A DNA stretch of 64,000 nucleotides, from the NCBI RefSeq assembly GCF_900110995.1, contig NZ_FOJF01000001.1, positions 2,993,199 to 3,057,198 on the forward strand, in the 5' to 3' direction. Of the stretch, positions 1 through 10,216 are shown piece by piece. Numbering within the stretch: the stretch's first letter is position 1; each line of letters starts with the position of its first letter. The stretch is from Chitinophaga sp. YR573. GTDB taxonomy: Bacteria > Bacteroidota > Bacteroidia > Chitinophagales > Chitinophagaceae. The notes beneath the pieces are model-generated. The model was not told the origin of the DNA and did no database searches. It was given only the letters and a program-made list of their open reading frames with translations. The translations under genes were made by a program, and so were the position numbers.

Positions 1-49
1 TTTCTTTAAAAGGGGAAAAACCCTTTTTAGCAGACGTATTTTTCTTCAT
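1..49 (-). CDS. 5' end of an unidentified gene, cut by the window edge
   Basis: On the minus strand an ATG at position 49 opens a frame that stays open to the window edge, giving 16 residues beginning MKKNTSAKKGFSPFKE. The lysine-rich start looks like a genuine N terminus. It lies 35 bases downstream of rlmN on the same strand and could be co-transcribed with it. Too little is visible to name a family, and a chance open frame of this length cannot be excluded. Confidence 0.35.
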   Translation of the reverse strand, partial: MKKNTSAKKGFSPFKE

Positions 50-84
50 CAGATAAATTTTAAATTATTCGCAAAGGAAACGGA

Positions 85-1122
85 TCAACCTTTATTTGCC
101 AGTTGTCCGCAGGCAGCATCAATGTCTTTACCACGGCTCCGGCGCAGTCGTGCATTCACACGATGTTTGCCGAGATATTCCATAAAGGTATCTGCCACTT
201 CCTCGTCCGGTTTCTGGAACTTCGCGTTAGAGATGGGATTATATTCGATAATGTTAATGAGATCCGCAGGAACCTGACGGTAGATCTTTATCAACTCGTC
301 CGCATCTTTCAGGGAATCATTGAAATCCTTGAAAAGGATATATTCAAATGATATCTGGTTCTGCGTGCATTTGTAGAAGTAGTTCAGCGCCTCTATGAGT
401 ACCTGTAAATTATTGGTATCATTGATAGGCATGATCTCACTACGCTTAGCATCATTCGCAGCGTGCAGAGACAGCGCCAGATTAAACTTCACCTGATCAT
501 CTCCCAGCTGACGGATCATTTTAGATACGCCCGCAGTAGATACGGTAATACGTTTAGGAGACATACCCAGCCCATCAGGAGAAGTAATGCGTTCGATAGA
601 TTGCAATACATTCCTGTAGTTAAGGAGGGGTTCACCCATACCCATGTACACGATGTTAGTGAGTTTTTTGCCGCTGGATTCCAGTGCCTGCTTATTCAGC
701 CAGGCCACCTCATCAAAAATTTCGTCGAAGTCCAGATTGCGTTTGCGATCCATATACCCGGTAGCGCAGAATTTGCAGCTCAGGCTGCAACCTACCTGGG
801 AAGAAACACAGGCAGTTTGTCTGGTATCTGTAGGAATGAGTACACCTTCCACAAGATGACCGTCATGCAACCTAAAGCGGTTTTTGATGGTCCCGTCGGA
901 ACTGTTCTGCGTAGCATCCACTGTCACTGCCGGCAGTGTAAAATGCTCTTCCAGTTTGTTGCGGAGATCTTTGGAGAGATTGGTCATTGCATTGAAGCTG
1001 GTGGCATGTTTCAGCCAGAGCCATTCGTAGACCTGTTTTGCTCGGAATGGCTTCTCTTCAATTGACCCGAAGTATTCCTGTAATGCCGGTAAATTAAGAT
1101 GCCGGATGTTTGTTTTACCCAA
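85..1122 (-). CDS. rlmN: 23S rRNA (adenine2503-C2)-methyltransferase RlmN, radical SAM
   Basis: A 345-residue radical SAM enzyme that methylates C2 of A2503 in 23S rRNA, and in characterised homologues A37 of some tRNAs. The cluster motif CxxxCxxC is visible as CSLSCKFC, followed by ATGYMDR. Other family landmarks are NIVYMGMGEPLLNY, the SAM-binding segment ITVSTAGV and the C-terminal catalytic cysteine region DIDAACGQL. The length is normal for RlmN. The N-terminal part contains the small accessory domain (FRAKQVYEWLW). An exact TAnnTTTG -7 box lies about 55 bases upstream on the minus strand. A second gene may follow it towards the window edge. The Cfr resistance paralogue is an alternative, but the sequence reads as housekeeping RlmN. 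Confidence 0.95.
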   Translation of the reverse strand: MGKTNIRHLNLPALQEYFGSIEEKPFRAKQVYEWLWLKHATSFNAMTNLSKDLRNKLEEHFTLPAVTVDATQNSSDGTIKNRFRLHDGHLVEGVLIPTDTRQTACVSSQVGCSLSCKFCATGYMDRKRNLDFDEIFDEVAWLNKQALESSGKKLTNIVYMGMGEPLLNYRNVLQSIERITSPDGLGMSPKRITVSTAGVSKMIRQLGDDQVKFNLALSLHAANDAKRSEIMPINDTNNLQVLIEALNYFYKCTQNQISFEYILFKDFNDSLKDADELIKIYRQVPADLINIIEYNPISNAKFQKPDEEVADTFMEYLGKHRVNARLRRSRGKDIDAACGQLANKG

Positions 1123-1176
1123 TTTGTTTGACCTTTAAATGAGAAATGTCTGCCTTACGGCAGTCGATATGAGCGA

Positions 1177-1184
1177 CAAAGGTA
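1177..1184 (-). promoter_or_regulatory. -7 promoter box of rlmN
   Basis: On the minus strand this reads TACCTTTG, an exact match to the Bacteroidota -7 consensus TAnnTTTG, 54 bases upstream of the rlmN start. I see no good -33 TTG at the usual distance. Confidence 0.5.
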
Positions 1185-1247
1185 AGGTTTTTTTAGTCGA
1201 TGGACTTTTTACCTACATTTACAGCCTTTTATAACCAAAACAAAACA

Positions 1248-2447
1248 ATGCAAGCTGCTTATATAGTAGACGCGGTACGCACACCCATCGGCCGCTACGG
1301 TGGGGTACTCAGCACCATCCGCCCAGACGATATGCTGGCCCACGTTATCAAAGCCCTGATGGAACGCAATCCCACAGTGGATCCTGCGGGTATTGAAGAC
1401 GTAATTGCCGGGGCCGCCAACCAGGCCGGTGAAGACAACCGCGGTGTAGCCCGTATGGCAGCGCTGTTGGCTGGTTTGCCCGTAACTGTAGCCGGTAATA
1501 CCGTTAACCGCCTTTGTGCTTCCGGTTTGCAGGCCATCATGGACGCTGCCAGAGCCATCATGTGTGGGGAAGGCGACGTATACATCGCCGGTGGCGTGGA
1601 AAGCATGACCCGTGCTCCGCTGGTAATGCCTAAAGCAGATGGTGCTTTCAGCCGTAAAACAGAAATCTACGATTCTACTATCGGCTGGCGCTTTACCAAT
1701 AAGAAGCTGGCAGACATGTACCACCCTTATTCCATGGGCGAGACCGCAGAAAATGTAGCCCGCCAGTGGAAGATCAGCCGGGAAGACCAGGACTATTTTG
1801 CTCTCCAGAGCCAGATAAAATACAAAGAAGCCCTGGATGCCGGTAAATGGGAGGCTGAAATAGCGCTTATCGCCATCACTCCCAATAAAGACGGACAGGT
1901 AATTATCTCCAGAGACGAACCTCCCCGCGAAACTTCTTACGAGAAACTGGCCGGTCTCAGACCTGCTTTCTCCAAAGATGGCAGTGTAACGGCCGGTAAC
2001 TCATCTGGTATCAACGATGGAGCATCCGCTGTATTAATCGTATCAGAGCAGGCGCTGAAAAAATACAATCTCACCCCCATCATGAAGATCAACGCCATGG
2101 CAGTTGCGGGTGTAGACCCTTCCATCATGGGTATTGGTCCTGTCCCTGCTACGAAGAAAGCCCTTAGAAGAGCAGGTATCACCGTAAATCAACTGGATTT
2201 AATAGAGTTAAACGAAGCCTTTGCCGCGCAATCGCTGGCCTGCATCAGAGATTTAAATCTCGATATTCAGAACATCAATGTAAATGGTGGATCTATCGCT
2301 ATCGGTCATCCTTTAGGATGCAGCGGAGCCCGCATTACTACTACGTTAATGCATGAAATGAACCGGAGAACCGGCGCTAAGTATGGATTGGCTACAATGT
2401 GTGTGGGAGTAGGCCAGGGAGCTGCCATAATCTTCGAAAAGCTCTAA
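1248..2447 (+). CDS. acetyl-CoA C-acyltransferase (thiolase II family)
   Basis: A 399-residue thiolase that condenses or cleaves 3-ketoacyl-CoA, in fatty-acid beta-oxidation or acetoacetyl-CoA metabolism. The nucleophilic cysteine lies in NRLCASGLQA (Cys90). The base motifs NEAFAAQ and GHPLGCSGAR and the C-terminal CVGVGQGAA motif are present, so all catalytic elements are intact. The frame stays open 48 bases upstream to another ATG at 1200, but homologues begin at the AAYIVDAVRTPIG segment, so the ATG at 1248 is chosen. No beta-oxidation partner such as fadB/fadJ is adjacent. It is divergent from rlmN. The substrate chain length cannot be read from the sequence; a beta-ketoadipyl-CoA thiolase (PcaF-like) is a possible alternative. 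Confidence 0.9.
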   Translation: MQAAYIVDAVRTPIGRYGGVLSTIRPDDMLAHVIKALMERNPTVDPAGIEDVIAGAANQAGEDNRGVARMAALLAGLPVTVAGNTVNRLCASGLQAIMDAARAIMCGEGDVYIAGGVESMTRAPLVMPKADGAFSRKTEIYDSTIGWRFTNKKLADMYHPYSMGETAENVARQWKISREDQDYFALQSQIKYKEALDAGKWEAEIALIAITPNKDGQVIISRDEPPRETSYEKLAGLRPAFSKDGSVTAGNSSGINDGASAVLIVSEQALKKYNLTPIMKINAMAVAGVDPSIMGIGPVPATKKALRRAGITVNQLDLIELNEAFAAQSLACIRDLNLDIQNINVNGGSIAIGHPLGCSGARITTTLMHEMNRRTGAKYGLATMCVGVGQGAAIIFEKL

Positions 2448-2475
2448 GCACTTTTCGGGATAAAGATAAAAAGAA

Positions 2476-2506
2476 CGGGCAGTCGGAGACTTAAACCGGC
2501 TGCCCG
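2476..2506 (-). terminator. hairpin terminator between thiolase and the sigma gene
   Basis: An 11-bp stem (CGGGCAGTCGG pairing with CCGGCTGCCCG, one G-T wobble) with a 9-base loop. Reading on the minus strand the stem is followed by TTCTTTTT, so it best terminates the minus-strand sigma factor gene. The plus-strand thiolase transcript has no U tract there. Confidence 0.6.
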
Positions 2507-2529
2507 CTGATGGCAAGCAAAAAAACGGA

Positions 2530-3117
2530 TTACAAACAAATCTGCTTCTCCGTCATCATTTTACGGAGATTGATTAAGCCATATCTCATACGGCCTAATG
2601 CGGTATTGATACTCACGTGTGTGAGGTCAGCAATTTCTTTGAAACTCAGATCTGCGTAATGCCGCAGTATGATCACTTCCCGTTGTTCTTCAGGAAGCAT
2701 ATCCAGCATTCTGCGCACACGATCGTGGCTCTGCCGGGTGATCATTTTTTCTTCTGCACTGCTTTCGCTAAAGCCCAGTACGTTAAAGATATCTTTATCG
2801 TCGCCCGTCTTGATGATCGGGTTACGTTTAATTTTGCGGAAATGGTCTACACAAAGATTGTGCGCGATACGTATAGCCCATGGGAGGAACTTACCTTTCT
2901 CTGTATAACGTTCAGCCCTTATTGTATCGATGATCTTGATAAAGGTATCCTGGAATATATCTTCTGCCAGGAAAGAATCTTTTACCAGTAAAAAGATGGA
3001 GGTATAGAGCTTGTCTTTATGCCTGTGAACTAATTCTTCCAATGCGGAAGCGTGCCCCTTCTTAAAGAGGGTAATTAATTGTTCGTCACTGAGTTTGTAC
3101 ATTATTTGCATAAACAT
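2530..3117 (-). CDS. RNA polymerase ECF-type sigma-70 factor
   Basis: A 195-residue group 4 (ECF) sigma factor. Region 2 covers roughly residues 30-95, with FQDTFIKIIDTI and KGKFLPWAIRIAHNLCVDHFRK contacting the -10 element and core polymerase. Region 4 covers roughly 130-185, with LPEEQREVIILRHYADLSFKEIADLTHVSINTALGRMRYG forming the helix-turn-helix. ATGs also occur at 3111 and 3102, and the N terminus could begin at MYKLSDEQL. No anti-sigma (FecR-like) gene is adjacent, which argues against the usual SusCD-type ECF cassette. The RRMLDMLPEEQREV arrangement resembles the stand-alone ECFs common in this phylum. Its regulon cannot be inferred here. Confidence 0.92.
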   Translation of the reverse strand: MFMQIMYKLSDEQLITLFKKGHASALEELVHRHKDKLYTSIFLLVKDSFLAEDIFQDTFIKIIDTIRAERYTEKGKFLPWAIRIAHNLCVDHFRKIKRNPIIKTGDDKDIFNVLGFSESSAEEKMITRQSHDRVRRMLDMLPEEQREVIILRHYADLSFKEIADLTHVSINTALGRMRYGLINLRKMMTEKQICL

Positions 3118-3415
3118 CTACAATAGCGGGTTTAAAATAAGAAACAGACCTTTGACAGTCGTAGGTATTATTGTGTAGAGTTTATGCTATAATTGGCAGT
3201 TTTTTGGTGAATGTTAAGATAATCCTAAATTCTGGTATATTGCAAATATAATGTAATAGTTGAATAAAACAAGATGCGTTTGTAAGGATTTAATATGAGG
3301 TAATTGAGGCAGGGGAGCCGCTTTGCTGCGTAATCGATTCAGTACAAATGTAATTATCTGAGAATATCCTTACTTTCGGTATTTAACGGAAGAATTCTAA
3401 ACCTTTTAGAGGAAA
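3118..3415. other. 298-base divergent intergenic region, sigma gene / uvrA
   Basis: A fairly AT-rich divergent promoter region. It contains the sigma-gene promoter described separately and, immediately before uvrA, the purine-rich sequence AGAGGAAA, which could serve as a ribosome binding site. TACTTTCG about 40 bases before uvrA is a poor match to the -7 box. I see no LexA-type palindrome and no RNA gene. Confidence 0.5.
3243..3272 (-). promoter_or_regulatory. promoter of the ECF sigma gene (TTG-N19-TATATTTG)
   Basis: On the minus strand a -33 TTG (3272-3270) is followed after 19 bases by TATATTTG (3250-3243), an essentially ideal Bacteroidota housekeeping promoter. It predicts a leader of about 120 bases before the sigma start. 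The sigma gene is therefore probably read by the primary sigma factor rather than only by itself. Confidence 0.7.
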
Positions 3416-6220
3416 ATGGCTACTAAAGTGAAGAAAACGGAAGCAATAACTGACGATCAGTCAGTTAACACAAAGGATGAAATATTCATTAAAGGCGCAA
3501 GAGTACATAACCTGAAAAACGTAAGTGTTGGCATCCCCCGGAATAAGCTGGTTGTAGTAACCGGGGTGTCTGGTTCAGGTAAGTCATCATTAACAATGGA
3601 TACGCTGTATGCGGAAGGACAACGCAGGTACGCAGAGAGCCTTAGCTCCTACGCCCGCCAGTTCCTCATGCGTATGAATAAACCGGACGTAGATTATATT
3701 AAAGGCATCTGCCCGGCCATCGCTATAGAACAAAAGGTGATCACCCGTACCCCACGCTCTACCGTGGGCTCTATGACAGAAATCTACGACTACCTGCGCC
3801 TGCTCTTTGCCCGCATAGGCAAAACATACTCCCCCATATCCGGACAACTTGTTAAAAAACATGAGGTCAGTGATGTGGTGGACTTTATCAAAAAACTCCC
3901 TACCGCTACTAAAGTACAGCTGCTGGTTACCTTCCGCCGCCACGCCAAACGTGAGGTAAAGGAAGAACTACAGATCCTGATGCAGAAAGGCTTTACCCGC
4001 TTATACGTAAAGGATAAACTGCTGCGTATAGAAGAACTGCTGGAAGAGAAAAAACCTGCTGTAAGCAAAGATGCCTACCTGCTGGTAGACCGTCTGGTGG
4101 TAAAGGACTTCGAAGAAGACGACCTGCACCGCATCGCAGACAGTGTACAGACAGCTTTCTACGAAAGCGAAGGCGATTGCCTGGTGGAAGTAGATGGCGG
4201 AGAGATGAAACACTTCTCCAACCGCTTTGAGCTGGACGGACTGCAATTCGAAGAACCTGTCCCTAACCTGTTCTCCTTCAATAATCCATACGGTGCCTGC
4301 CCTGTCTGTGAAGGATTTGGCCAGGTATTAGGCATAGATGCAGACCTCGTGATTCCCGACAAACGCCTTAGCGTATTTGAAGGGGCCATCGCTCCCTGGA
4401 GAGGGGAAAAGATGGGCGAATACAAAGACGCACTCATCAAAGTGGCCCGTAAGTTCAACTTCCCCGTTCACAAACCGATCACCGATCTGACAGATGAACA
4501 GGTGCAACTACTGTGGACAGGCAACGAACACTTCTACGGACTCAACGAGTTCTTCAAAATGGTAGAGCAGAACCTCTACAAAGTACAATACCGTGTATTA
4601 CAGTCCCGCTACCGCGGACGTACCCTTTGCCCGGAGTGTAATGGTGGCCGTCTCCGCAAAGAAGCGCTGTACATAAAGATCAACGATACCAATATCGCCA
4701 ACCTGGTGGAGTTGCCTATCGAAGACCTGAATAACTGGTTCACCAACCTTCAGCTCAATGAATACGATCAGCAGGTAGGGAAAAGGATCCTGATAGAAAT
4801 ACACCACCGCCTTAAAACGCTGCTGGATGTAGGTCTTAGTTACTTAACCCTCAACCGTCTGGCGAATACATTAAGTGGTGGGGAAAGCCAGCGTATCCAG
4901 CTCACCCGCTCCCTTGGCAGTAATCTCACCAACTCCATGTATATCCTCGACGAGCCCAGTATAGGGCTGCACGCCAGGGATACACACCGTCTCATCGGCG
5001 TAATGAAAGAACTGCGCGACCTTGGCAACACAGTCGTAGTAGTAGAACATGATGAACAGATGATGGAAGAGGCAGATTATATTATAGACATGGGGCCCCT
5101 GGCCAGTCATCTCGGCGGAGAAGTGATCTTTGCCGGTAACTACCAGGAAATACTAAAAGACAGCAAAAGCCTTACAGGTAAATACCTGAGCGGGCATCTG
5201 ACCATAGAACCACCTGCCAATACCCGTAAATGGAAAAAAGCCATTACACTGGAAGGCTGCAGGCAAAATAACCTCAAAAATATCGACGTCGATTTCCCCT
5301 TACAGGTACTCACCGTTGTAAGTGGTGTAAGCGGCTCCGGTAAAACTACCCTCATTAAACAAATCCTCTACCCGGCTATGATGAAGCTGAAAGGGGAATT
5401 TGCAGAAAGAGTAGGGCAGCACCGTGCACTCAAAGGCGCAGTGGATGATATCACCCAGGTGGAGATGATCGACCAGAATCCTATTGGTAAATCATCCCGT
5501 TCCAACCCGGTTACTTATATCAAAGCATACGATGAGATCAGGGACTTGTACTCCAAACAACCCATGAGCAAAATGCGTGGCTTCCAGCCCAAACATTTCT
5601 CTTTTAACGTGGATGGTGGCCGTTGCGATACCTGTAAAGGAGAAGGGGAAGTGATTGTAGAAATGCAGTTCCTGGCAGATGTACACCTGGTATGTGAAAC
5701 CTGCGGCGGTAAACGCTTCAAGGAAGAAGTACTGGAAGTAACCTATAAGGGCAAAAGCATCTATGATGTACTGTCTATGAGTGTGGAAGAATCGCTGGAA
5801 TTCTTTAAGGAAGAGAAAGATGTCTGCAACAAGATCCGTCCTTTAAGTGATGTGGGCCTCGGTTACATCAAACTGGGTCAGAGCAGTGATACCCTTAGTG
5901 GTGGTGAAGCACAGCGTGTGAAGCTGGCCTCTTTCTTAGGTAAAGGCAAGGCACAGGGACATATCATGTTCATCTTTGATGAACCTACTACCGGTCTGCA
6001 CTTCCATGATATCAAAAAACTACTGGCATCCTTTAATGCACTGATAGAACAGGGGCATACCGTACTGGTCATCGAGCATAATATGGATGTAATAAAAAGC
6101 GCTGATTGGGTAATAGACCTTGGTCCTGAAGGCGGTGCCGGTGGCGGAAAACTACTTTACGCAGGCTTACCGGAAGGATTGAAAAAAGTAAAAGAAAGTT
6201 ACACAGGTAAATACCTATAA
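3416..6220 (+). CDS. uvrA: excinuclease ABC subunit UvrA
   Basis: A 934-residue DNA damage-recognition ATPase of nucleotide excision repair. It has two ABC modules, each split by insertions: Walker [11 protein letters not shown] near residue 50 and [10 protein letters not shown] near 645, with signatures [16 protein letters not shown] and [16 protein letters not shown] and Walker [11 protein letters not shown] and [10 protein letters not shown]. The UvrB-binding and insertion region (about 130-260) is present, so it is not the short UvrA2 type. The second zinc module (C-x2-C-x19-C-x2-C beginning CDTC) is complete. The first zinc module has lost its first cysteine pair (RFELDGLQF replaces the usual CPIC region) and keeps only CPVC. 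uvrB and uvrC are not in the window. A bidirectional terminator follows. Confidence 0.95.
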   Translation: MATKVKKTEAITDDQSVNTKDEIFIKGARVHNLKNVSVGIPRNKLVVVTGVSGSGKSSLTMDTLYAEGQRRYAESLSSYARQFLMRMNKPDVDYIKGICPAIAIEQKVITRTPRSTVGSMTEIYDYLRLLFARIGKTYSPISGQLVKKHEVSDVVDFIKKLPTATKVQLLVTFRRHAKREVKEELQILMQKGFTRLYVKDKLLRIEELLEEKKPAVSKDAYLLVDRLVVKDFEEDDLHRIADSVQTAFYESEGDCLVEVDGGEMKHFSNRFELDGLQFEEPVPNLFSFNNPYGACPVCEGFGQVLGIDADLVIPDKRLSVFEGAIAPWRGEKMGEYKDALIKVARKFNFPVHKPITDLTDEQVQLLWTGNEHFYGLNEFFKMVEQNLYKVQYRVLQSRYRGRTLCPECNGGRLRKEALYIKINDTNIANLVELPIEDLNNWFTNLQLNEYDQQVGKRILIEIHHRLKTLLDVGLSYLTLNRLANTLSGGESQRIQLTRSLGSNLTNSMYILDEPSIGLHARDTHRLIGVMKELRDLGNTVVVVEHDEQMMEEADYIIDMGPLASHLGGEVIFAGNYQEILKDSKSLTGKYLSGHLTIEPPANTRKWKKAITLEGCRQNNLKNIDVDFPLQVLTVVSGVSGSGKTTLIKQILYPAMMKLKGEFAERVGQHRALKGAVDDITQVEMIDQNPIGKSSRSNPVTYIKAYDEIRDLYSKQPMSKMRGFQPKHFSFNVDGGRCDTCKGEGEVIVEMQFLADVHLVCETCGGKRFKEEVLEVTYKGKSIYDVLSMSVEESLEFFKEEKDVCNKIRPLSDVGLGYIKLGQSSDTLSGGEAQRVKLASFLGKGKAQGHIMFIFDEPTTGLHFHDIKKLLASFNALIEQGHTVLVIEHNMDVIKSADWVIDLGPEGGAGGGKLLYAGLPEGLKKVKESYTGKYL

Positions 6221-6227
6221 AAAGAAA

Positions 6228-6253
6228 GCCCCTGACAACGTCAGGGGCTTTTT
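6228..6253. terminator. bidirectional intrinsic terminator, uvrA / DUF4293 gene
   Basis: A perfect 8-bp stem GCCCCTGA/TCAGGGGC with loop CAACG and an A-rich left and T-rich right flank (TTTTT at 6249-6253). It sits between two convergent genes and can end both transcripts. Confidence 0.85.
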
Positions 6254-6256
6254 AAA

Positions 6257-6697
6257 TTATCTTAATCTATCCAGCGACTTAATCAACCTTTCATCTTTAT
6301 AAATCCCTCTCGCCGCTAAAAACAGGAATACTAATATAAGTACTGGCAGAAATGCTGCCGGAAGATAACTGGAAGAAGTAATTGTTTTACCACCTGTCTG
6401 CAACGCATTAGCAAAATCCAGCACTTTAAAATACTGTAGCACAATAGCGCCTATAGACAAAAATATATTCAGTACGGTTAACCTGAACTGTACTTTGCGT
6501 TTCTTGAAAAGGAAGATGCAAACCAATGCCAGCATCACTATTACCATATAAAGCACAAACACCAGGTAGCTGGATTGTACATTAAAATAGCTCACTACAT
6601 TATCACTCAATGTAGCTTTCCAGATCTCAAAAAACCAGGTAGCTGCGCCAGCCGCAGCAGCTAATAAAAGATAAAGACTTTGAATACGTTGTATCAT
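6257..6697 (-). CDS. DUF4293 family inner-membrane protein
   Basis: A 146-residue integral membrane protein of the Bacteroidota-specific DUF4293 family; function unknown. Four hydrophobic segments are visible: residues about 5-25, 42-62, 70-92 and 112-130, with short charged loops (FKKRKVQF after the second). The N-terminal MIQRIQSLYLLLAA is the most recognisable family signature. The gene converges on uvrA across a shared terminator and diverges from the malic enzyme gene. Confidence 0.85.
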   Translation of the reverse strand: MIQRIQSLYLLLAAAAGAATWFFEIWKATLSDNVVSYFNVQSSYLVFVLYMVIVMLALVCIFLFKKRKVQFRLTVLNIFLSIGAIVLQYFKVLDFANALQTGGKTITSSSYLPAAFLPVLILVFLFLAARGIYKDERLIKSLDRLR

Positions 6698-6819
6698 GTT
6701 ATACAGTCAGGTTTAACGCCATAAAAGTAAGTAATTATTGTGAACCTACTCTTTCGTGGTACTTCCTGTTCCTGCAATACTTCGTATATTGCACGCCCAA
6801 GAACAATCTTATTTGAATT

Positions 6820-9120
6820 ATGGCTAAAAAACTGAACAAGCAGGATGCATTGGATTACCATGCTATGGGACGGCCTGGAAAGATAGAAGTTGTACCTACA
6901 AAGAACACTAAAACGCAATGGGACCTTTCACTCGCCTATTCTCCAGGTGTAGCTGAACCCTGTAAAGAAATTCACAGAGACGTAGAAAATGTATATAAAT
7001 ATACTGCCAAAGGTAACCTGGTAGCCGTAATCAGTAATGGTACCGCCGTACTGGGACTGGGAGACATTGGTCCTGAAGCCGGTAAACCGGTAATGGAAGG
7101 AAAGGCAGTATTATTCAAGATCTTTGCAGATATAGATGTATTTGATATAGAGCTGAATACCAGGGATGTAGACGAGTTTGTACAGGTAGTAAAAGCACTG
7201 GAACCTACTTTCGGAGGTATTAACCTGGAAGATATCAAGAGCCCGGAATGTTTTGCTATCGAAGAGCGTCTGAAAAAAGAACTGAAGATCCCTATCATGC
7301 ATGATGATCAGCATGGTACGGCCATCATCTCCAGCGCTGCATTGCTCAATGCCCTGGAACTGGTAAAGAAGAAAATAGAGAAAGTAAAGATAGTTATCAA
7401 TGGAGCTGGTGCTGCTGCCATGGCTTGTGCAAAGCTGTACGTGTCATTAGGTGCAAAGCTGGAAAACTTCGTAATGTTTGATAAGAATGGCGTGCTGAAT
7501 ACCAGCCGTACAGATCTTACAGATATGCACAAACAGTTCGCTACTACTTCTAAAGTAAAGGACCTGGCAGAGGCAATGAAAGGTGCAGACGTATTCGTAG
7601 GACTTTCCGTAGGAAACGTGGTAACGCCGGAAATGATCAAAGGCATGGCCAAGAACCCTATCGTATTTGCGATGGCAAACCCTGATCCGGAGATTGCTTA
7701 CGACCTGGCCATAGGCTCCCGCCCGGATGTGATCATGGCTACCGGCCGTTCAGATCATCCTAACCAGGTGAACAATGTACTGGGATTCCCTTACATCTTT
7801 CGCGGAGCATTGGACGTACGCGCTACCCAGATCAATGAAGAAATGAAACTGGCCGCAGTACATGCCCTGGCAGAACTGGCCAAAGAGCCGGTACCGGATA
7901 TCGTGAACCTGGCCTACAATGAAAAGAACCTCTTTTTCAGTCCGAAATATATCATCCCAAAACCACTGGACCCGCGCTTATTAAGCCATGTTGCTCCTGC
8001 AGTAGCTAAAGCGGCCATGGATAGCGGTGTGGCACAATTCCCTATCACCAACTGGGACGATTATGTAGAAGTACTGAACAAACGTCTTGGACTGGATAAC
8101 CAGTTATTCCGTGTAATTGGTACCAAAGCACGTCAGGACCCACGTAAGGTGGTATTTGCAGAAGCAGATAACCTGAAGGTGCTGAAAGCCTCTCAGGTTG
8201 TGAGAGATGAAGGTATCGCCTATCCGATCCTGTTGGGTAATGAACTCAAAATCAGGCAACTGGCAGCAGAAAATGGTATTGAATTAGAAGATACTGTAAT
8301 CATCGATCCTAAGAGCGATGAAATGCATGATAAACGCCATGAATTCGGACAGTTATTCTTTGAAAAGCGTCAGCGTAAAGGGTTTAACCTGTACGAAGCA
8401 AAGAAAGTAATGCGTGAGCGTAACTACTTTGGCTGTATGATGGTGGAAACCGGTGAAGCAGATGCGCTGATCTCCGGTCTTACCCGTAACTATCCGGATA
8501 CTATCCGTCCTGCATTACAGGTGATAGGTATGGAAGAGAATGCGAAACGTGTGGCTGGTATGTATATCATCAACACCAAACGTGGCCCGTTATTCCTCGC
8601 AGATACAACAGTGAACTTTAATCCTACTGCGGAGGAACTGGCAGATATCACATTGCTGGTAGCAAATGAAGTAAGACAGTTCAATATCGTTCCCCGTATA
8701 GCCATGGTATCTTATTCCAACTTTGGTTCCAGTGGTACACCGGAAGCACAGCTGGTAAGCAAGGCCCGTGAAATAGTGAAGAAGAAAGATCCTACCCTGA
8801 TTGTTGATGGTGAAATCCAGGCAGCAATGGCATTCAACAAAGAAATCCTGAAGGATAGTTATCCTTTCAGTGAGCTGATAGACCAGGAAGTGAACACCCT
8901 TATCTTCCCTAATCTTACAGCGGGTAATGTGGCGTATAACCTGTTACAGGAAGTAGCGGGTTTTGATGCCATAGGCCCCATCCTGTTAGGTATGAAGAAA
9001 CCGGTACATATCCTGCAATTAGGTAGTACAGTGCGTCAGATCGTGAACATGGTAAACATTGCTGTAGTAGATGCACAGCATAAATGCTGCGAAGAAAAAG
9101 TACCTGCTAAGAAGAAATAA
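6820..9120 (+). CDS. maeB: NADP-dependent malic enzyme, fused to a phosphotransacetylase-like domain
   Basis: A 766-residue fusion enzyme that oxidatively decarboxylates malate to pyruvate with NADPH formation. The N-terminal malic domain (about 15-150) has [12 protein letters not shown] and [21 protein letters not shown]; the NAD(P)-binding domain (about 160-400) has the [10 protein letters not shown] Rossmann loop; the MHDDQHGT metal-binding motif lies between them. The C-terminal about 330 residues resemble phosphate acetyltransferase ([14 protein letters not shown] to [12 protein letters not shown]-like). In characterised MaeB proteins this domain regulates rather than acetylates. The length matches MaeB. 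A hairpin follows the stop. It stands alone, divergent from the DUF4293 gene. Confidence 0.93.
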   Translation: MAKKLNKQDALDYHAMGRPGKIEVVPTKNTKTQWDLSLAYSPGVAEPCKEIHRDVENVYKYTAKGNLVAVISNGTAVLGLGDIGPEAGKPVMEGKAVLFKIFADIDVFDIELNTRDVDEFVQVVKALEPTFGGINLEDIKSPECFAIEERLKKELKIPIMHDDQHGTAIISSAALLNALELVKKKIEKVKIVINGAGAAAMACAKLYVSLGAKLENFVMFDKNGVLNTSRTDLTDMHKQFATTSKVKDLAEAMKGADVFVGLSVGNVVTPEMIKGMAKNPIVFAMANPDPEIAYDLAIGSRPDVIMATGRSDHPNQVNNVLGFPYIFRGALDVRATQINEEMKLAAVHALAELAKEPVPDIVNLAYNEKNLFFSPKYIIPKPLDPRLLSHVAPAVAKAAMDSGVAQFPITNWDDYVEVLNKRLGLDNQLFRVIGTKARQDPRKVVFAEADNLKVLKASQVVRDEGIAYPILLGNELKIRQLAAENGIELEDTVIIDPKSDEMHDKRHEFGQLFFEKRQRKGFNLYEAKKVMRERNYFGCMMVETGEADALISGLTRNYPDTIRPALQVIGMEENAKRVAGMYIINTKRGPLFLADTTVNFNPTAEELADITLLVANEVRQFNIVPRIAMVSYSNFGSSGTPEAQLVSKAREIVKKKDPTLIVDGEIQAAMAFNKEILKDSYPFSELIDQEVNTLIFPNLTAGNVAYNLLQEVAGFDAIGPILLGMKKPVHILQLGSTVRQIVNMVNIAVVDAQHKCCEEKVPAKKK

Positions 9121-9123
9121 AAA

Positions 9124-9156
9124 CAAGCTCCTGGCGTACACCACGTCAGGAGCTTG
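9124..9156 (+). terminator. hairpin terminator after the malic enzyme gene
   Basis: A 13-bp stem (CAAGCTCCTGGCG with CGTCAGGAGCTTG, one wobble) and a 7-base loop. Only a weak T-rich tail (TATATTT) follows. The core CTCCTGRCG recurs in two other terminators of this window. Confidence 0.7.
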
Positions 9157-9168
9157 TATATTTGAGTC

Positions 9169-10200
9169 ATGCAGCACATCTCCAAAAAGAAAGCATTCTT
9201 CCCGCTCAATCCCAGTTTCAGGGGATATCTCAAACTATATGAGAGAGAAGTGCCGCTGCCTGTATCATACGAGGAACTCCGTTATTATGATAACAGCATT
9301 CCTGTATATGACAAAGACGGGAAAGATACCCTCTGGGAATCTGTATTCTACCCCCAGAGCATGATAGGCCAGTTACAGGCCGGCCTGAAAAGAATCTATT
9401 CTATCATGAAAGCAGGAGGAGACCAGGCGGCTGAAGAGCATTTAAGCATAGAACGCATAGATATCTGCACATTCGGGAATTCTCACCCCTTCCGCATAAA
9501 AATCGTGAACACCTACAATGAGGTGTATGATTATTTTTATATTAAGATTGCCGACGCTTCCCGCATCTACGGACTGGAACTGGAACATATTTTATCCCCC
9601 TACTGGATGAATTTCATGGTAGATGGGAACACGCTGGTAGAAGAACATATCGCCGGTGTACCCGGAGACCAGTTCGCGGCACATTACCTGAACCGCCCGG
9701 AATTCAATCCAAAACGTATAGCCAAAGAGTTTGTAAAGTTCAATGAGCGCTGTTTTGTACGCCTGCTGGGCGATATGCGTTCCTATAATTTCGTATTTGA
9801 CATTACTCCGGACTTCGACGATGTGCAGTTCAGGATAAGGGCCATCGACTTCGACCAGCAATTCTATGAGGGCAAACGCACGCTCTACATGCCGCAGTTC
9901 TTCAAAGAAAACCGTGTATTCGTGGAACTGGCCATGAAACACCTCAATGCCGAAGTAGTAAAACAATACCAGCAGGAAGAAAGATCACTGATAGCCAGGA
10001 GGATAAAAGCCCAACGCCACAGGATCAAAGATTTACGGGATGTAATAATGAAAGACAATGTCTCTTTCCCCGAAAAAATATCCCAGTTGGGCCATGAGCT
10101 GGCCGAGTACTATGGAGACTCCGTATTTTCACGCTGTAAAACAATGGGGGAGATCATAGAACGCAGTTTGAAGCGTCTTCTCGTCAGGAGCCTGAGATGA
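9169..10200 (+). CDS. orphan protein with a protein-kinase-like fold signature
   Basis: A 343-residue cytosolic protein that I cannot assign to a named family. Motifs in kinase order are visible: a beta3-like lysine in YFYIKIAD (Lys126), possible helix-C acids in GLELEH (Glu137/139), a hinge-like LVEEHIAGVPGD (156-167), a catalytic-loop-like GDMRSYNF (Asp202, Asn207) and AIDFDQ (Asp227-Phe-Asp229) in the place of the DFG/DFD metal-binding motif. The spacing resembles aminoglycoside phosphotransferase/HipA-type small kinases. The glycine-rich loop is not obvious. The C terminus is basic and helical. It ends 31 bases before mlaE and may be co-transcribed with mlaEF. Substrate unknown; the kinase activity is inference. 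Confidence 0.8.
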   Translation: MQHISKKKAFFPLNPSFRGYLKLYEREVPLPVSYEELRYYDNSIPVYDKDGKDTLWESVFYPQSMIGQLQAGLKRIYSIMKAGGDQAAEEHLSIERIDICTFGNSHPFRIKIVNTYNEVYDYFYIKIADASRIYGLELEHILSPYWMNFMVDGNTLVEEHIAGVPGDQFAAHYLNRPEFNPKRIAKEFVKFNERCFVRLLGDMRSYNFVFDITPDFDDVQFRIRAIDFDQQFYEGKRTLYMPQFFKENRVFVELAMKHLNAEVVKQYQQEERSLIARRIKAQRHRIKDLRDVIMKDNVSFPEKISQLGHELAEYYGDSVFSRCKTMGEIIERSLKRLLVRSLR

Positions 10201-10216
10201 TTATAACATTTTCCAC

